Shown in pieces: positions 39,665 through 49,079 of a DNA stretch of 64,000 nt. Source of the stretch: Myroides profundi. GTDB taxonomy: Bacteria; Bacteroidota; Bacteroidia; Flavobacteriales; Flavobacteriaceae. The first letter of the stretch is position 1. Each line of letters opens with the position of its first letter. Under the pieces are notes generated by a model. It searched no databases. It was given only the letters and a program-made list of their open reading frames with translations, and was not told the DNA's origin. The stretch covers positions 372,001 to 436,000 of the forward strand of contig NZ_CP010817.1 of assembly GCF_000833025.1 (NCBI RefSeq), read 5' to 3'. Position numbers and translations under genes: made by a program.

Positions 39665-42296
39665 AAAAAGAATAGTTAACACTGAGTAGTAGTTGTCTTC
39701 CTAATAGTTTATAAGTCGTAGAGGTACTGCTGTAGTCTGTTAAGGCGTAGTTTGCGTACGTCTTGGTATTAAAGAGGTTCGTTAGCTCTAGACGAGCGTT
39801 CCACTTCGACTTATTAGGGATATACGCAATATTAAAGTCTAAAAAGGTGTAATACTTACGACTAGGTGCTACCTTATCGAAAGAATATAACTCACTGATA
39901 AGGTTTAAGAAGAGGGTATCTTTCAATTTATATTTAGCAGTCAGTTTAGTCTCTGTGTCTATAAAACGCTCAGTGCTAATGATGTTCATATACGTAGTAA
40001 ACCAATTCGTACTTACGGCATAGTTAAACCTTGATCTAAGGTTAGATTTCAGTTCTATTCCATAGGTAAGTGATGTGCTTCTGACCCGTCTCGTCTCAGA
40101 ATCATTTAACGTATTATAGAAGTCAGCTTGATTAGCATTTAGACTCAGTTTTAGGTTGTGTTTTAATTTTTGGAAGTAATATTCTGTAGAGGCTAGTATG
40201 AAGTAGCTCTCATTGTTCTTTATGGTAGATATATTGCTCTTCGTATGGTTAGGATAGATATAGTTATTCTGTGTATAAAAGTCGTTGTACTTATTATACG
40301 ATATCGTCACCGTAGAGAATGACCTATCGTGGTAGTTCCCTAATGTATAGGTTAGACCTACTGCATTATTTGTGAAAGGATCCAGGTTAGTAGTTCCTCT
40401 TAAGAAGCTTCTGTACGATGTCTGTATATATCCATCATAGGTTTTGGCAGCATTGATATTGGTATAACCGTATTTATAATAGATGTCTATTTTGTTCTTG
40501 TCATTAATTCTTTTCTCGATAGAGAAGTGTGGGCTTATGACTAACTTCTGAAGACTGTTATCTGTAGTTATTGATTTCAGTCTATTGTCAAATAACGAAG
40601 CCGAGATACTTGTCCCCATACTCCATGTACCCCATGTCAGCTTCGTCAATGCTTTTGCATAGAGTTCGTTTACTTTTAGAGTGGAGTTATTCTTGTTAGT
40701 ATAGGTGTCATCATCTGCTAAGTTATTTAGACTGTAGAGGTGTGTGTTCGTATTCGTATTCCCTAGCGTGAAATGAAGGAGATGGTTACCTTTCATCATT
40801 CCTTTATAGCTGGCCTGTACAGTGTGATAGTTCATTTTATTCTGAACGAGTTGACTGAATGGAGTTGTCGCATCCTGTATATAGATATTAGGCGTATTGA
40901 TATAATCCTGAGTGTTCTGCTCATAGATATTCTTATAACTAAGCACTAAAGCTTGTTTATCAGATACCTTAGTGGTGTACTCTAAGTTTTGTTCTACTCT
41001 TTTGTTCTCATTGTCTAGAGCTTGATTATTTGGAATATCGTTGTAGCGTACATCACTATTAATCTTTGTGTTTGATATATTGCCTTTTAGATCATATTTC
41101 AGTGTAGAGGTTTTATTGATATCATACACCATATCTCCTTTTAGAAACGAGAAGTTACTTCTGTTCTTATTGTTCATCATTTCTATATTGTGATAGGAAT
41201 TATCTGGAGTATATAGAGTCTGATCCATTGCCCTTTTGCCTAGCAGAGTCTCTTTATTAAACAGACCTGATATCTTCACTTCTATTTTAGGAGATAGAGT
41301 TACAGCCGTGTTGATAGAAGCAAACTGGTTATTGTTATCCTTATATCGATGGTTTCTGAGACTTAATGAGATATTGTCAATATTGATAGGATTAGATAGA
41401 GCAGTAGGAGTTGTTATTTCCCCTTTATTGCTATTTAGAAACGAACTAAGGTCACCCGTAGCATCATAGCTAATATTGTTAGACTGTAAGATAGAGTAGA
41501 ACTTCGTCTTTTTGCCAAAGTTCATGATGTTTAATCTTGCACTATGTACCTCCTTATCACGTACACCAGCTCCCACCTCGACATTGCCAAACCATACACG
41601 CTTAGCCTCTTCACTGAGTTTAAGGTTAAGTGCTAGTTTCTTAGCAGGGTTTAGATTTGTCAGGTGTTTGTTCTCCGAATAATTTTGTAGTAGTTCTACT
41701 TCTTCTACCGGATTGACAGGCATATTCTTAGTCAAGACTCTGTATCCTCTATCGAAGAGGTCTGTGCCATCTACCATGACCTTTTCTACTTCTTGATTAT
41801 TGACACTGATCTTCCCATCAGTACTAATCTCTAGCCCGGGTAGGTTCTTGAGTAGGTCTTCTATGACGCGTTCATCTCCTTTAGAGAACTGTTTGACATT
41901 ATAGACTACGGTATCCTTCTTCACTGTGATAGGTGAAGTAGTCTTAATGGTGATCTCGTTGAGTACTTCCGCAGAAGAGAGCAGGTATAGGGGGGTGTCT
42001 AGACCATAGTTGTTCTTAGTAGCATCTAGGGTGATAGTTGTTTTCTCTATTCCTATTTTTTGTATCGTAAGTTGAGAGGCAGTAGGGTGGTTCACTACAT
42101 TCTTAAACTCTATTAGTCCTTCATTGTTAGATGAGGTATAAGCAAGGGTTTTATTGTTTTGATCTTGTAGAAATACTGTGGCACGGATTATCTCTACACC
42201 TTGACTATCTAGTAGTCGTGTAGTGATATGCTGTGCTTGACATAGGTAAGTGCACAGGAGTATTAATAGGATAATTATCTTACTCTTCCCATTCAT
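39663..42296 (-). CDS. Outer-membrane beta-barrel protein with N-terminal carboxypeptidase-regulatory-like domain
   Basis: An 877-residue protein from the ATG at 42296 (MNGKSKIIIL); the frame begins at 42314. Order: Sec signal, CarboxypepD_reg-like domain (about 25-105, RLLDSQGVEIIRATVFLQD), plug-like domain (DLLKNLPGLEISTDGKISVN and EKVMVDGTDLFDRGY), then a long barrel of alternating strands ending LLLSVNYSF with C-terminal Phe. This resembles SusC/TonB-dependent receptors without a clear TonB box. It overlaps the upstream GLPGLI gene by 17 bp, a pairing that is common in Flavobacteriia. Confidence 0.9.
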   Translation of the reverse strand: MNGKSKIIILLILLCTYLCQAQHITTRLLDSQGVEIIRATVFLQDQNNKTLAYTSSNNEGLIEFKNVVNHPTASQLTIQKIGIEKTTITLDATKNNYGLDTPLYLLSSAEVLNEITIKTTSPITVKKDTVVYNVKQFSKGDERVIEDLLKNLPGLEISTDGKISVNNQEVEKVMVDGTDLFDRGYRVLTKNMPVNPVEEVELLQNYSENKHLTNLNPAKKLALNLKLSEEAKRVWFGNVEVGAGVRDKEVHSARLNIMNFGKKTKFYSILQSNNISYDATGDLSSFLNSNKGEITTPTALSNPINIDNISLSLRNHRYKDNNNQFASINTAVTLSPKIEVKISGLFNKETLLGKRAMDQTLYTPDNSYHNIEMMNNKNRSNFSFLKGDMVYDINKTSTLKYDLKGNISNTKINSDVRYNDIPNNQALDNENKRVEQNLEYTTKVSDKQALVLSYKNIYEQNTQDYINTPNIYIQDATTPFSQLVQNKMNYHTVQASYKGMMKGNHLLHFTLGNTNTNTHLYSLNNLADDDTYTNKNNSTLKVNELYAKALTKLTWGTWSMGTSISASLFDNRLKSITTDNSLQKLVISPHFSIEKRINDKNKIDIYYKYGYTNINAAKTYDGYIQTSYRSFLRGTTNLDPFTNNAVGLTYTLGNYHDRSFSTVTISYNKYNDFYTQNNYIYPNHTKSNISTIKNNESYFILASTEYYFQKLKHNLKLSLNANQADFYNTLNDSETRRVRSTSLTYGIELKSNLRSRFNYAVSTNWFTTYMNIISTERFIDTETKLTAKYKLKDTLFLNLISELYSFDKVAPSRKYYTFLDFNIAYIPNKSKWNARLELTNLFNTKTYANYALTDYSSTSTTYKLLGRQLLLSVNYSF

Positions 42297-43074
42297 ATTT
42301 TCGTTCGAGATCACTGTTTTTTAAACGTTCAAATTCATTCGGATCTGTGATGACCTCGAGTATCTCTACGCCTGGTATATTGCCAAAAGGATTGCGATGA
42401 GGGCCATTGACTACTCTATCAAGTTCTTTGTAGTATTTCTCTTGAAATGATCGGATAGACTCGTTGGCACGACTAACGTCATATCTAAAAGGTAATATCT
42501 TGAATTTATTAACTTCTATATTCTGTATGCTCCAATGGTATCTGTTTTCATCATCATAGAGTTCAAATACTAAACCTGGTAAGTTATTGAACTTCCAAGG
42601 GCCTACTTGTATGGGATAGTCAGTAGAGTACCATGCCGTATAGTTTCTCCCTCTAAAGCTTAGTGTAGCCTTGTGAAGGGTTATCTGTTCTGCATTGGTT
42701 TTGGTCTCATCGTGTAGTTGCCAATCCATTTGAGGAATATCTTCCTTGACAAAGTATCGCGCTTCCCAAGGCTTTATTCTAGAATAGAGCAGGTTCTTCT
42801 TAAAGTCAAAGTAGAAGAATTCTTCAAACTCTTGTTTATCGTAAATTACTATTTCATTTGGCTTTCTGGGAGGCTCTTTAGTGATTTTGTATTTGCCATT
42901 AATGTATAGACTTTTATCTTCTTTAGGGCTAATGTATAGTTTGTCTTCTGCTGAGCTAATATGAGTATCAGAAGTTGTAGTCTTTAAGTAGGTGATGGTG
43001 TAATTGGTATCTTGGGCATATCCAATAACACATAAGAATAAAGTGATAACTAAGTAATAGGTTGATTTATACAT
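42280..43074 (-). CDS. GLPGLI family protein
   Basis: A 264-residue secreted protein with a Sec signal (STYYLVITLFLCVIGYAQ) and the family hallmark GPWKFNNLPGLVFELYDDEN near residue 168 (the NLPGLVFE box). GLPGLI proteins of unknown function are usually encoded directly before an outer-membrane barrel protein, as here, and the two genes overlap. A periplasmic or surface partner of the barrel is likely. Confidence 0.92.
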   Translation of the reverse strand: MYKSTYYLVITLFLCVIGYAQDTNYTITYLKTTTSDTHISSAEDKLYISPKEDKSLYINGKYKITKEPPRKPNEIVIYDKQEFEEFFYFDFKKNLLYSRIKPWEARYFVKEDIPQMDWQLHDETKTNAEQITLHKATLSFRGRNYTAWYSTDYPIQVGPWKFNNLPGLVFELYDDENRYHWSIQNIEVNKFKILPFRYDVSRANESIRSFQEKYYKELDRVVNGPHRNPFGNIPGVEILEVITDPNEFERLKNSDLERKYEWEE

Positions 43075-43214
43075 ATCTAAGTTTTAGTTCTTGTTAGAAC
43101 GTCGTGTATAGATCAGATATTGTAAGTATTGTTAATTAAATCTTAAAAACTAAGAAAGGAAAGCTGGTTCGTTTCATTGCTTTTATTTGTTTATTGAAAG
43201 TATTGCACAAAAAA

Positions 43215-43245
43215 AAAAGCGCCTTAGTTGCCTAAGACGCTTTTG
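43215..43245 (-). terminator. Terminator for the 512-residue POT gene
   Basis: AAAAGCGCCTTAG-TTGC-CTAAGACGCTTTT with a long A-run on the plus strand. It lies 20 bp after the stop at 43267. Confidence 0.8.
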
Positions 43246-43266
43246 TATATTAGAATAGATAGATAA

Positions 43267-44805
43267 TTATCTAACTTCTTGCATAAGTTTTTTCATAAGT
43301 GGAGAAAGTGCAATTAACACTACCCCTGCGATTACTGCATATAACCCTAAATCTTTATACCCATCAGTATACGCTAATAGAGCATCATAGTTAGGATGGT
43401 TACCAGTAGCTACTTCAGAACGACTCTTAGACATAGCAGCTCCTAAGATACCTGCTACATACTGTCCGTAAGCACTAGCTAAGAACCACATACCCATCAT
43501 CATCCCTTGTAGATTAGCTGTAGAAAGTTTAGTCATGATCGACAGACCGATCGGTGATAAACACAGCTCCCCTAAAGTAATGATTAATAAGGCAAAAGTA
43601 AAGAAGTCTAATGATGTCATACCTGCTGCATCAGCGAATAGACGTGTAGCAAATAATGCATAGTATCCAGCTCCTAATAGGATAAATCCTAAACCAAACT
43701 TCATTACTGTATTAGGCTCTATTTTCTTCTTAGCCATCCAGATCCATAATAGACCCAAGATAGGTGCGATGAAGATGATGAAGAAAGCTCCTCCTGAGTT
43801 ATTCACTCCATTAGGATCTAAGTGCATACCTAGTAAATCAGAGTTTAAGTTCTTCGCTGCGAAGATGCTTAATGATCCTCCCGCTTGCTCATAGATACCG
43901 AAGAATAGAATAGAGAAGAAGATAAATACTAGGGCAGCGATAATCTTCTTACGCTCCGCACTAGTCAGCTTCGTCATTTCATAGAATAAGTAGATCAATG
44001 CTAATGGTCCTACTGTGTACATAAAGTATGCAGTATAGTCTGTGTTATCAATCATGAATACGATAACAGGTACCATCGCAAACGTAAGGATGTATGTCCC
44101 TATTTCTTTCCATAAAGGCATTTTAGTTTCACTACCATCTTTAGCTACTTGCATAGGCTGTAGTCCGATAGGTCCTAAATGACGTTTTGTAAAGATGAAG
44201 TTGATTAAACTCACTAACATCACGAAAGCAGCTAAACCAAAAGCTACACTCCAACGGTTCTCTACAGCGATAGAGTCTTGGAATAAGTGTCCTTTACCGA
44301 TAGCGATACATAAGTATCCTCCGATAAGTGCTCCTAAGTTAATCCCTGCATAGAATAATGAGAAACCAGCATCAGTACGTTCGTCCCCTTTTTTGTATAA
44401 ATATCCTACCATAGTAGAGATATTCGGTTTAAAGAAACCTGTACCAATTACAGTAAATGCAATACCTACGAAAAAGTAAGCGTGTGGATCTATAGCTAGA
44501 ATAATACTACCTAAGATCATCATCGAGCCTCCCCAGAAAAGAGATTTACGGAAACCTAAGATTTTGTCAGCGAAAATACCTCCTAAGAATGTGAATGCGT
44601 ACACGAATGCTTGTGTAGCTCCATACTGTAAGTTAGCTTGTGCTTCTTCAAAGTGTAGTTGGTCGATCATAAAGAAAACCAACATTCCTCTCATTCCATA
44701 GAAGCTAAAACGCTCCCACATCTCTGAGAAGAATAAGCTCCAGATTTGCTTAGGGTATTTACCTGAGAAATTCTGAATCTCTTCTAATGTCTGTTGTTGA
44801 CTCAT
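43267..44805 (-). CDS. POT family peptide transporter
   Basis: A 512-residue POT transporter with SEMWERFSFYGMRGMLVFFM near residue 27, GTGFFKPNISTMVGYLY and FYAGINLGALIGGYL. Helices 13-14 and the C-terminal LMKKLMQEVR complete the fold. Proton-driven di/tripeptide uptake at the inner membrane is the expected role. It follows the 590-residue POT gene with 39 bp between, so they are co-transcribed from upstream. Confidence 0.93.
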   Translation of the reverse strand: MSQQQTLEEIQNFSGKYPKQIWSLFFSEMWERFSFYGMRGMLVFFMIDQLHFEEAQANLQYGATQAFVYAFTFLGGIFADKILGFRKSLFWGGSMMILGSIILAIDPHAYFFVGIAFTVIGTGFFKPNISTMVGYLYKKGDERTDAGFSLFYAGINLGALIGGYLCIAIGKGHLFQDSIAVENRWSVAFGLAAFVMLVSLINFIFTKRHLGPIGLQPMQVAKDGSETKMPLWKEIGTYILTFAMVPVIVFMIDNTDYTAYFMYTVGPLALIYLFYEMTKLTSAERKKIIAALVFIFFSILFFGIYEQAGGSLSIFAAKNLNSDLLGMHLDPNGVNNSGGAFFIIFIAPILGLLWIWMAKKKIEPNTVMKFGLGFILLGAGYYALFATRLFADAAGMTSLDFFTFALLIITLGELCLSPIGLSIMTKLSTANLQGMMMGMWFLASAYGQYVAGILGAAMSKSRSEVATGNHPNYDALLAYTDGYKDLGLYAVIAGVVLIALSPLMKKLMQEVR

Positions 44806-44844
44806 TTTTTTTAGTTATTTATTATTGTGCAATGCACTGTGTTC

Positions 44845-46617
44845 TTATCGAACACCGTGCATTAGTTTTTTCAATAATGGGTTCACTAGCATTACCATGA
44901 TTGCTGCTGCAAAAGGTATTAATGTGAATAGGAAGAAGAAGTGACTAAGTGAGTACTCTTCTTTAATATTTTCGATTTGTCCCCCTAAGATGGCTGCAAA
45001 TTTCTGAGCGATAGCTAAGGCTAAATACCACATACCGAACATGAATGCAAGCATCTTGCCAGGTACTAGTTTAGAAACATAAGACAGTCCTACAGGTGAG
45101 ATAAATAATTCCCCTAAGGTATGGAATAAGTACGTTAATATTAAGAATATAATCGACATTTTTACTCCGTCAGTAGCTCCCATAGATCCTAAACCTAAGA
45201 TTAAGAATCCGATAGCTACGAAGATTAATCCGATACCGTACTTAAATGCAGCTGATGGATTATACTTAGAATCCCACAGTTTAGACACTGTAGATGCTAA
45301 AGAAATAATGAAGAATGAGTTCAAGATAGAGAACCAAGATACAGTGATCTCAGATACTTCTTTATTAAACTCTGCGTTCAACATATAGATAGCCATAGCC
45401 CAGATACCTGCAAAACACACGAATAATATAATATTAGACATCGCGATTTTTGACCAAGTAGCTTTTGCTAATAATACAAGTACCCATGAGATGATTAACA
45501 ATGGAATCACTGTAAGACATGTATTGATAATGTTGAAAGCTAGTAATGCAGTTCCTTCTAACGATCTGTCTACATAGTCTCTCGCTACAAGTACTAACGA
45601 TGTAGCCCCTTGTTCGAAACTCATGAAGAAGAACATTAAGAAGAATGCTAATAAGATTACAGCAAACATTCTGTCTCTAATCACTTTTCCATAACGCAAG
45701 ATACGTGAGATCACTAAGTATAAGAACGTGATAAGGGCTAGAATAGCCATGATGTTCTGTCCTCTTAATGCTTCTGTGTCTAAGAATGCAAATAGATCTA
45801 GTACTCCGTTTTTAGATAATGGATCATTGAAAGCATATAATAAACCGATTACAGATACGATAGCGATTAAGATATAATCTACTAGTGTGTAAGGGTTTTT
45901 AGTGTCTTGATCTTCTTTGATCTGCTCTGGTGTTTTCTCTACTGTAGTGTCTACTTTTTTAAGCTCACCTAAGTCTCCCATTAATGGTTTAGCTAACCAG
46001 AATTGGATTGTACCTAATAGCATGAAGATACCTGCTAATCCGAATCCGTAGTGCCATCCTTTAGTCTCTGCTAAGTATCCACATAACATCATTCCGAAGA
46101 AAGCACCTGAGTTTACACCCATATAGAAGATGGTATACGCAGCATCTTTTTTGTCTGGTAATGATTTGTACATTTCTCCTAAGATAGAAGGCATATTTGG
46201 TTTAAAGAAACCTGTACCAATCACAAGACATGCAAGTCCTACGAAGAACCATAGTTTAGAAATTCCTTCTGCAGCCATCGATGCGTGACCTAAAGTCATG
46301 ATGATAGCTCCGATAATTACAGCCCATCTAGAACCGATATATTTATCTGCAATAACTCCACCTAAGATAGGTGTTAAGTATAATAGCATGGCATAAGTAC
46401 CGTATAGTGCACCTGCTTGTTCTGCTGACCATCCCCATCCTGAGAATGCATCGCCAAAGATAACTTTAGCTGTTAAGAATTGAATTAACAATACTCTCAT
46501 TCCGTAGAAAGAGAATCGCTCCCACATCTCTGTAAAGAAAAGAACGAATAACCCTGCTGGGTGCCCAAGCACATTAGATTTAAACAGGTTTGAGTTTGTA
46601 GCTGTTTCTGCTGACAT
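44845..46617 (-). CDS. POT family peptide transporter
   Basis: A 590-residue POT transporter with TEMWERFSFYGMRVLLIQFL, GTGFFKPNMPSILGEMY and FYMGVNSGAFFGMML. It is the close paralogue of the 702-residue protein at 34679; both begin with a VLGHP(A/S)GLFVLFF segment and end LKKLMHGV, but this one lacks the 105-residue loop. Probably co-transcribed with dipeptidyl peptidase upstream and the 512-residue POT downstream. Confidence 0.93.
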   Translation of the reverse strand: MSAETATNSNLFKSNVLGHPAGLFVLFFTEMWERFSFYGMRVLLIQFLTAKVIFGDAFSGWGWSAEQAGALYGTYAMLLYLTPILGGVIADKYIGSRWAVIIGAIIMTLGHASMAAEGISKLWFFVGLACLVIGTGFFKPNMPSILGEMYKSLPDKKDAAYTIFYMGVNSGAFFGMMLCGYLAETKGWHYGFGLAGIFMLLGTIQFWLAKPLMGDLGELKKVDTTVEKTPEQIKEDQDTKNPYTLVDYILIAIVSVIGLLYAFNDPLSKNGVLDLFAFLDTEALRGQNIMAILALITFLYLVISRILRYGKVIRDRMFAVILLAFFLMFFFMSFEQGATSLVLVARDYVDRSLEGTALLAFNIINTCLTVIPLLIISWVLVLLAKATWSKIAMSNIILFVCFAGIWAMAIYMLNAEFNKEVSEITVSWFSILNSFFIISLASTVSKLWDSKYNPSAAFKYGIGLIFVAIGFLILGLGSMGATDGVKMSIIFLILTYLFHTLGELFISPVGLSYVSKLVPGKMLAFMFGMWYLALAIAQKFAAILGGQIENIKEEYSLSHFFFLFTLIPFAAAIMVMLVNPLLKKLMHGVR

Positions 46618-46700
46618 TTAAGTAAATATTAGTTTGTTTTAGTTCGTACTTATTGGTGATATAGTACTTTGGTTGGTTTTAGGTGTAAGGTTATTTTGGC

Positions 46701-48866
46701 TTATAAATTGTTTAAGATGAAATTAGTCATCTTTGTATATAATTGTAATCTTGTATTTCCTCCTGAGATACCGTGATTCTTATCTGGATAGATTAGCCAG
46801 TCGAAGTCTTTGTTCTCTTGTACTAACGCTTCTATCATGGTCATAGCATTCTGTACGTGTACGTTGTCGTCAGCAGTACCGTGTACTAGAAGGTAGCGAC
46901 CTTTTAGTTTAGAAGCATGTGTGATAGGTGAGTTATCATCATATCCAGCTTGATTCTCCTGTGGAGTAGTCATATAGCGTTCAGTATAGATACTGTCATA
47001 GTATCTCCAGTTAATCACTGGTGCTACAGCGATAGCTAGTTTGAATACATCGTTTCCTTGTAGGATAGCATTCGAAGACATAAACCCTCCGTAGCTCCAT
47101 CCCCAGATACCTATTCTGCTAGCATATACATAAGATTGTTGACCTAGGTATTTAGCAGCGATGATTTGGTCATCTACTTCATATCTACCCAATTGGTTTT
47201 GTGTCATTTTTTTAAACTCAGCTCCTCTGAATCCTGTTCCTCTACCATCTACAGTTACTACGATATACCCTTTCTGAGTAAGCATAGCATGCCAGTAGTC
47301 GTTAGAGTCTAGCCATTTATCAGCTACTTGTTGTGATCCAGGGCCACTGTACTGATACATAAACACAGGATATTTCTTAGCAGGATCAAAGTCTTTAGGT
47401 TTCATCACCCAAGCGTTAAGCTGTAATCCGTTAACTGTAGGAATCTGTATGAATTCTTTAGTAGGCAAGTTATAGTCTACTAATTTGCTCTCTAATTCTT
47501 TATTGTTTAGAATTTCTTTTACCACTTTACCTGTTTTAGATTGTTGTAAAGTGTAAGTAGGAGCTACTGTACTAGAAGAGTACACATTGATAAACTGTTC
47601 GAAGTTAGGGCTGAATATAGCTCTATTCGTTCCTAGTTTCTCAGATAGTTTCTTTTTATTTTTTCCATTAAGGTCTATAGAATACACTCCTCTATAGATA
47701 GAACCTTCTTCTACAGACTGGAAATAAAGTTTCTTAGATTTAGTATCGATACCGTAGTAATCCGTTACTTCCCAATTCCCTTTAGTGATTTGGTTTACTA
47801 ATTTACCTTCTTTGTTATAGTAGTATAGGTGGTTATGACCATCTCTCTCACTTAACCATACGAAATCGTTGTTGTCTAAGAAGCTAAGTGTAGCTACATC
47901 TACATAAGCTTTATCTTTCTCATTTAGAATCAGTTTTTTGCTTAATGTATTTCCATCGATGAAGAATACTTTTAAGTCATTTTGATGTCTATTGATGATT
48001 TGAGCACTTAAGTATTGATTGTCATTTGTCCATTTGATTCTAGGGATATAGAAATCGTTGAACTCGCTTAAGTCTACTTTACTTGTCTGGTTAGACTTCA
48101 CATCGTAGATATGGATAGATACTAGAGAGTTCTTTTCTCCTGCTTTAGGATATTTAAACTTGTCTTGAGTAGGATAAAGTCCTGTTCCGTATACATCCAT
48201 TGAATATTCTGGAACGTCAGTCTCATCAAATTTGATATAAGCTATCTTGTCTCCATTCTTATTCCAATCAAACATGCGTACAATACCAAACTCTTCTTCG
48301 TATACCCAATCAGAGATACCATTGATGATGTGATTTTTCTTACCATCATTCGTTATCTGTTGTGTCTTTTGAGAAGCGATATCATAGATATATAAGTTGT
48401 TCTGATATGCATAAGCTATTTTAGAACCATCATTAGAGAATGTCGGTTCAGATATTTTGTGATCTGCTATTTTAACTAATGAATTTTTAGTTGGGTTGAA
48501 CAAATAAAAATCAGTTAAAGCAGAACGACGGTAAATAGGAGTGGTGTTCGTTCCTATTAATAATTGTTCTTCTTTATGATCGAAGATATAAGTATCTATC
48601 GATTTAATATCTTTAAATGCACTAGTAGAAAAGATTGTTTTTGCTTTTTCTAGTGTTTCGAAGTTATAAAGGTTTATTTCTTGGTGGTCTTTAGCAATGC
48701 GCTCAATGCGTGAGTATTGATTCGATTTTTCCATCGAATTAACGGATTGCATTACTTTCGTTCTAAATGTGCCGTTCCAAATTTCTTCTTGTGCAATTTG
48801 TTTCTGAGCCAACCCAATTTGGGTAGCTATGATACAAAATAGTAGGGTTAGGTTAAGGTGTTTCAT
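46701..48866 (-). CDS. Dipeptidyl peptidase IV (S9B)
   Basis: A 721-residue exported serine peptidase that releases X-Pro or X-Ala dipeptides from peptide N-termini. It has a Sec signal (LNLTLLFCIIATQIGLAQ), a DPPIV_N beta-propeller including the substrate-anchoring DWVYEEEFG Glu pair, and an alpha/beta-hydrolase domain. The triad is Ser in GWSYGGF (about 591), Asp in HGTADDNVH (about 666) and His in DKNHGISG (about 698). It heads the peptide-import genes that follow on the same strand. Confidence 0.95.
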   Translation of the reverse strand: MKHLNLTLLFCIIATQIGLAQKQIAQEEIWNGTFRTKVMQSVNSMEKSNQYSRIERIAKDHQEINLYNFETLEKAKTIFSTSAFKDIKSIDTYIFDHKEEQLLIGTNTTPIYRRSALTDFYLFNPTKNSLVKIADHKISEPTFSNDGSKIAYAYQNNLYIYDIASQKTQQITNDGKKNHIINGISDWVYEEEFGIVRMFDWNKNGDKIAYIKFDETDVPEYSMDVYGTGLYPTQDKFKYPKAGEKNSLVSIHIYDVKSNQTSKVDLSEFNDFYIPRIKWTNDNQYLSAQIINRHQNDLKVFFIDGNTLSKKLILNEKDKAYVDVATLSFLDNNDFVWLSERDGHNHLYYYNKEGKLVNQITKGNWEVTDYYGIDTKSKKLYFQSVEEGSIYRGVYSIDLNGKNKKKLSEKLGTNRAIFSPNFEQFINVYSSSTVAPTYTLQQSKTGKVVKEILNNKELESKLVDYNLPTKEFIQIPTVNGLQLNAWVMKPKDFDPAKKYPVFMYQYSGPGSQQVADKWLDSNDYWHAMLTQKGYIVVTVDGRGTGFRGAEFKKMTQNQLGRYEVDDQIIAAKYLGQQSYVYASRIGIWGWSYGGFMSSNAILQGNDVFKLAIAVAPVINWRYYDSIYTERYMTTPQENQAGYDDNSPITHASKLKGRYLLVHGTADDNVHVQNAMTMIEALVQENKDFDWLIYPDKNHGISGGNTRLQLYTKMTNFILNNL

Positions 48867-49051
48867 TATCTATTTAATCGAAAAAACTTCCAATTTTAAT
48901 GAAAAAATATGATTTACACCAATTTATTTTTCGAATAAACCAAAAAAAGTCTAATTCTGTTGAAGCTATTTTGGTAATAAAAATCATAATATCATAAACA
49001 AAAAGTACTAATAGCTGTTTTTTTAGTTTTTTTAACCTTGTAAGAATGAGT

Positions 49052-49059
49052 TATCTTTG
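49052..49059 (+). promoter_or_regulatory. Promoter -7 box for the HMG-CoA reductase operon
   Basis: TATCTTTG matches TAnnTTTG exactly, 20 bp before the ATG at 49080. The expected -33 element is a T-rich run rather than a clear TTG. Confidence 0.55.
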
Positions 49060-49079
49060 TGGCATAAACAAAAATAAAG

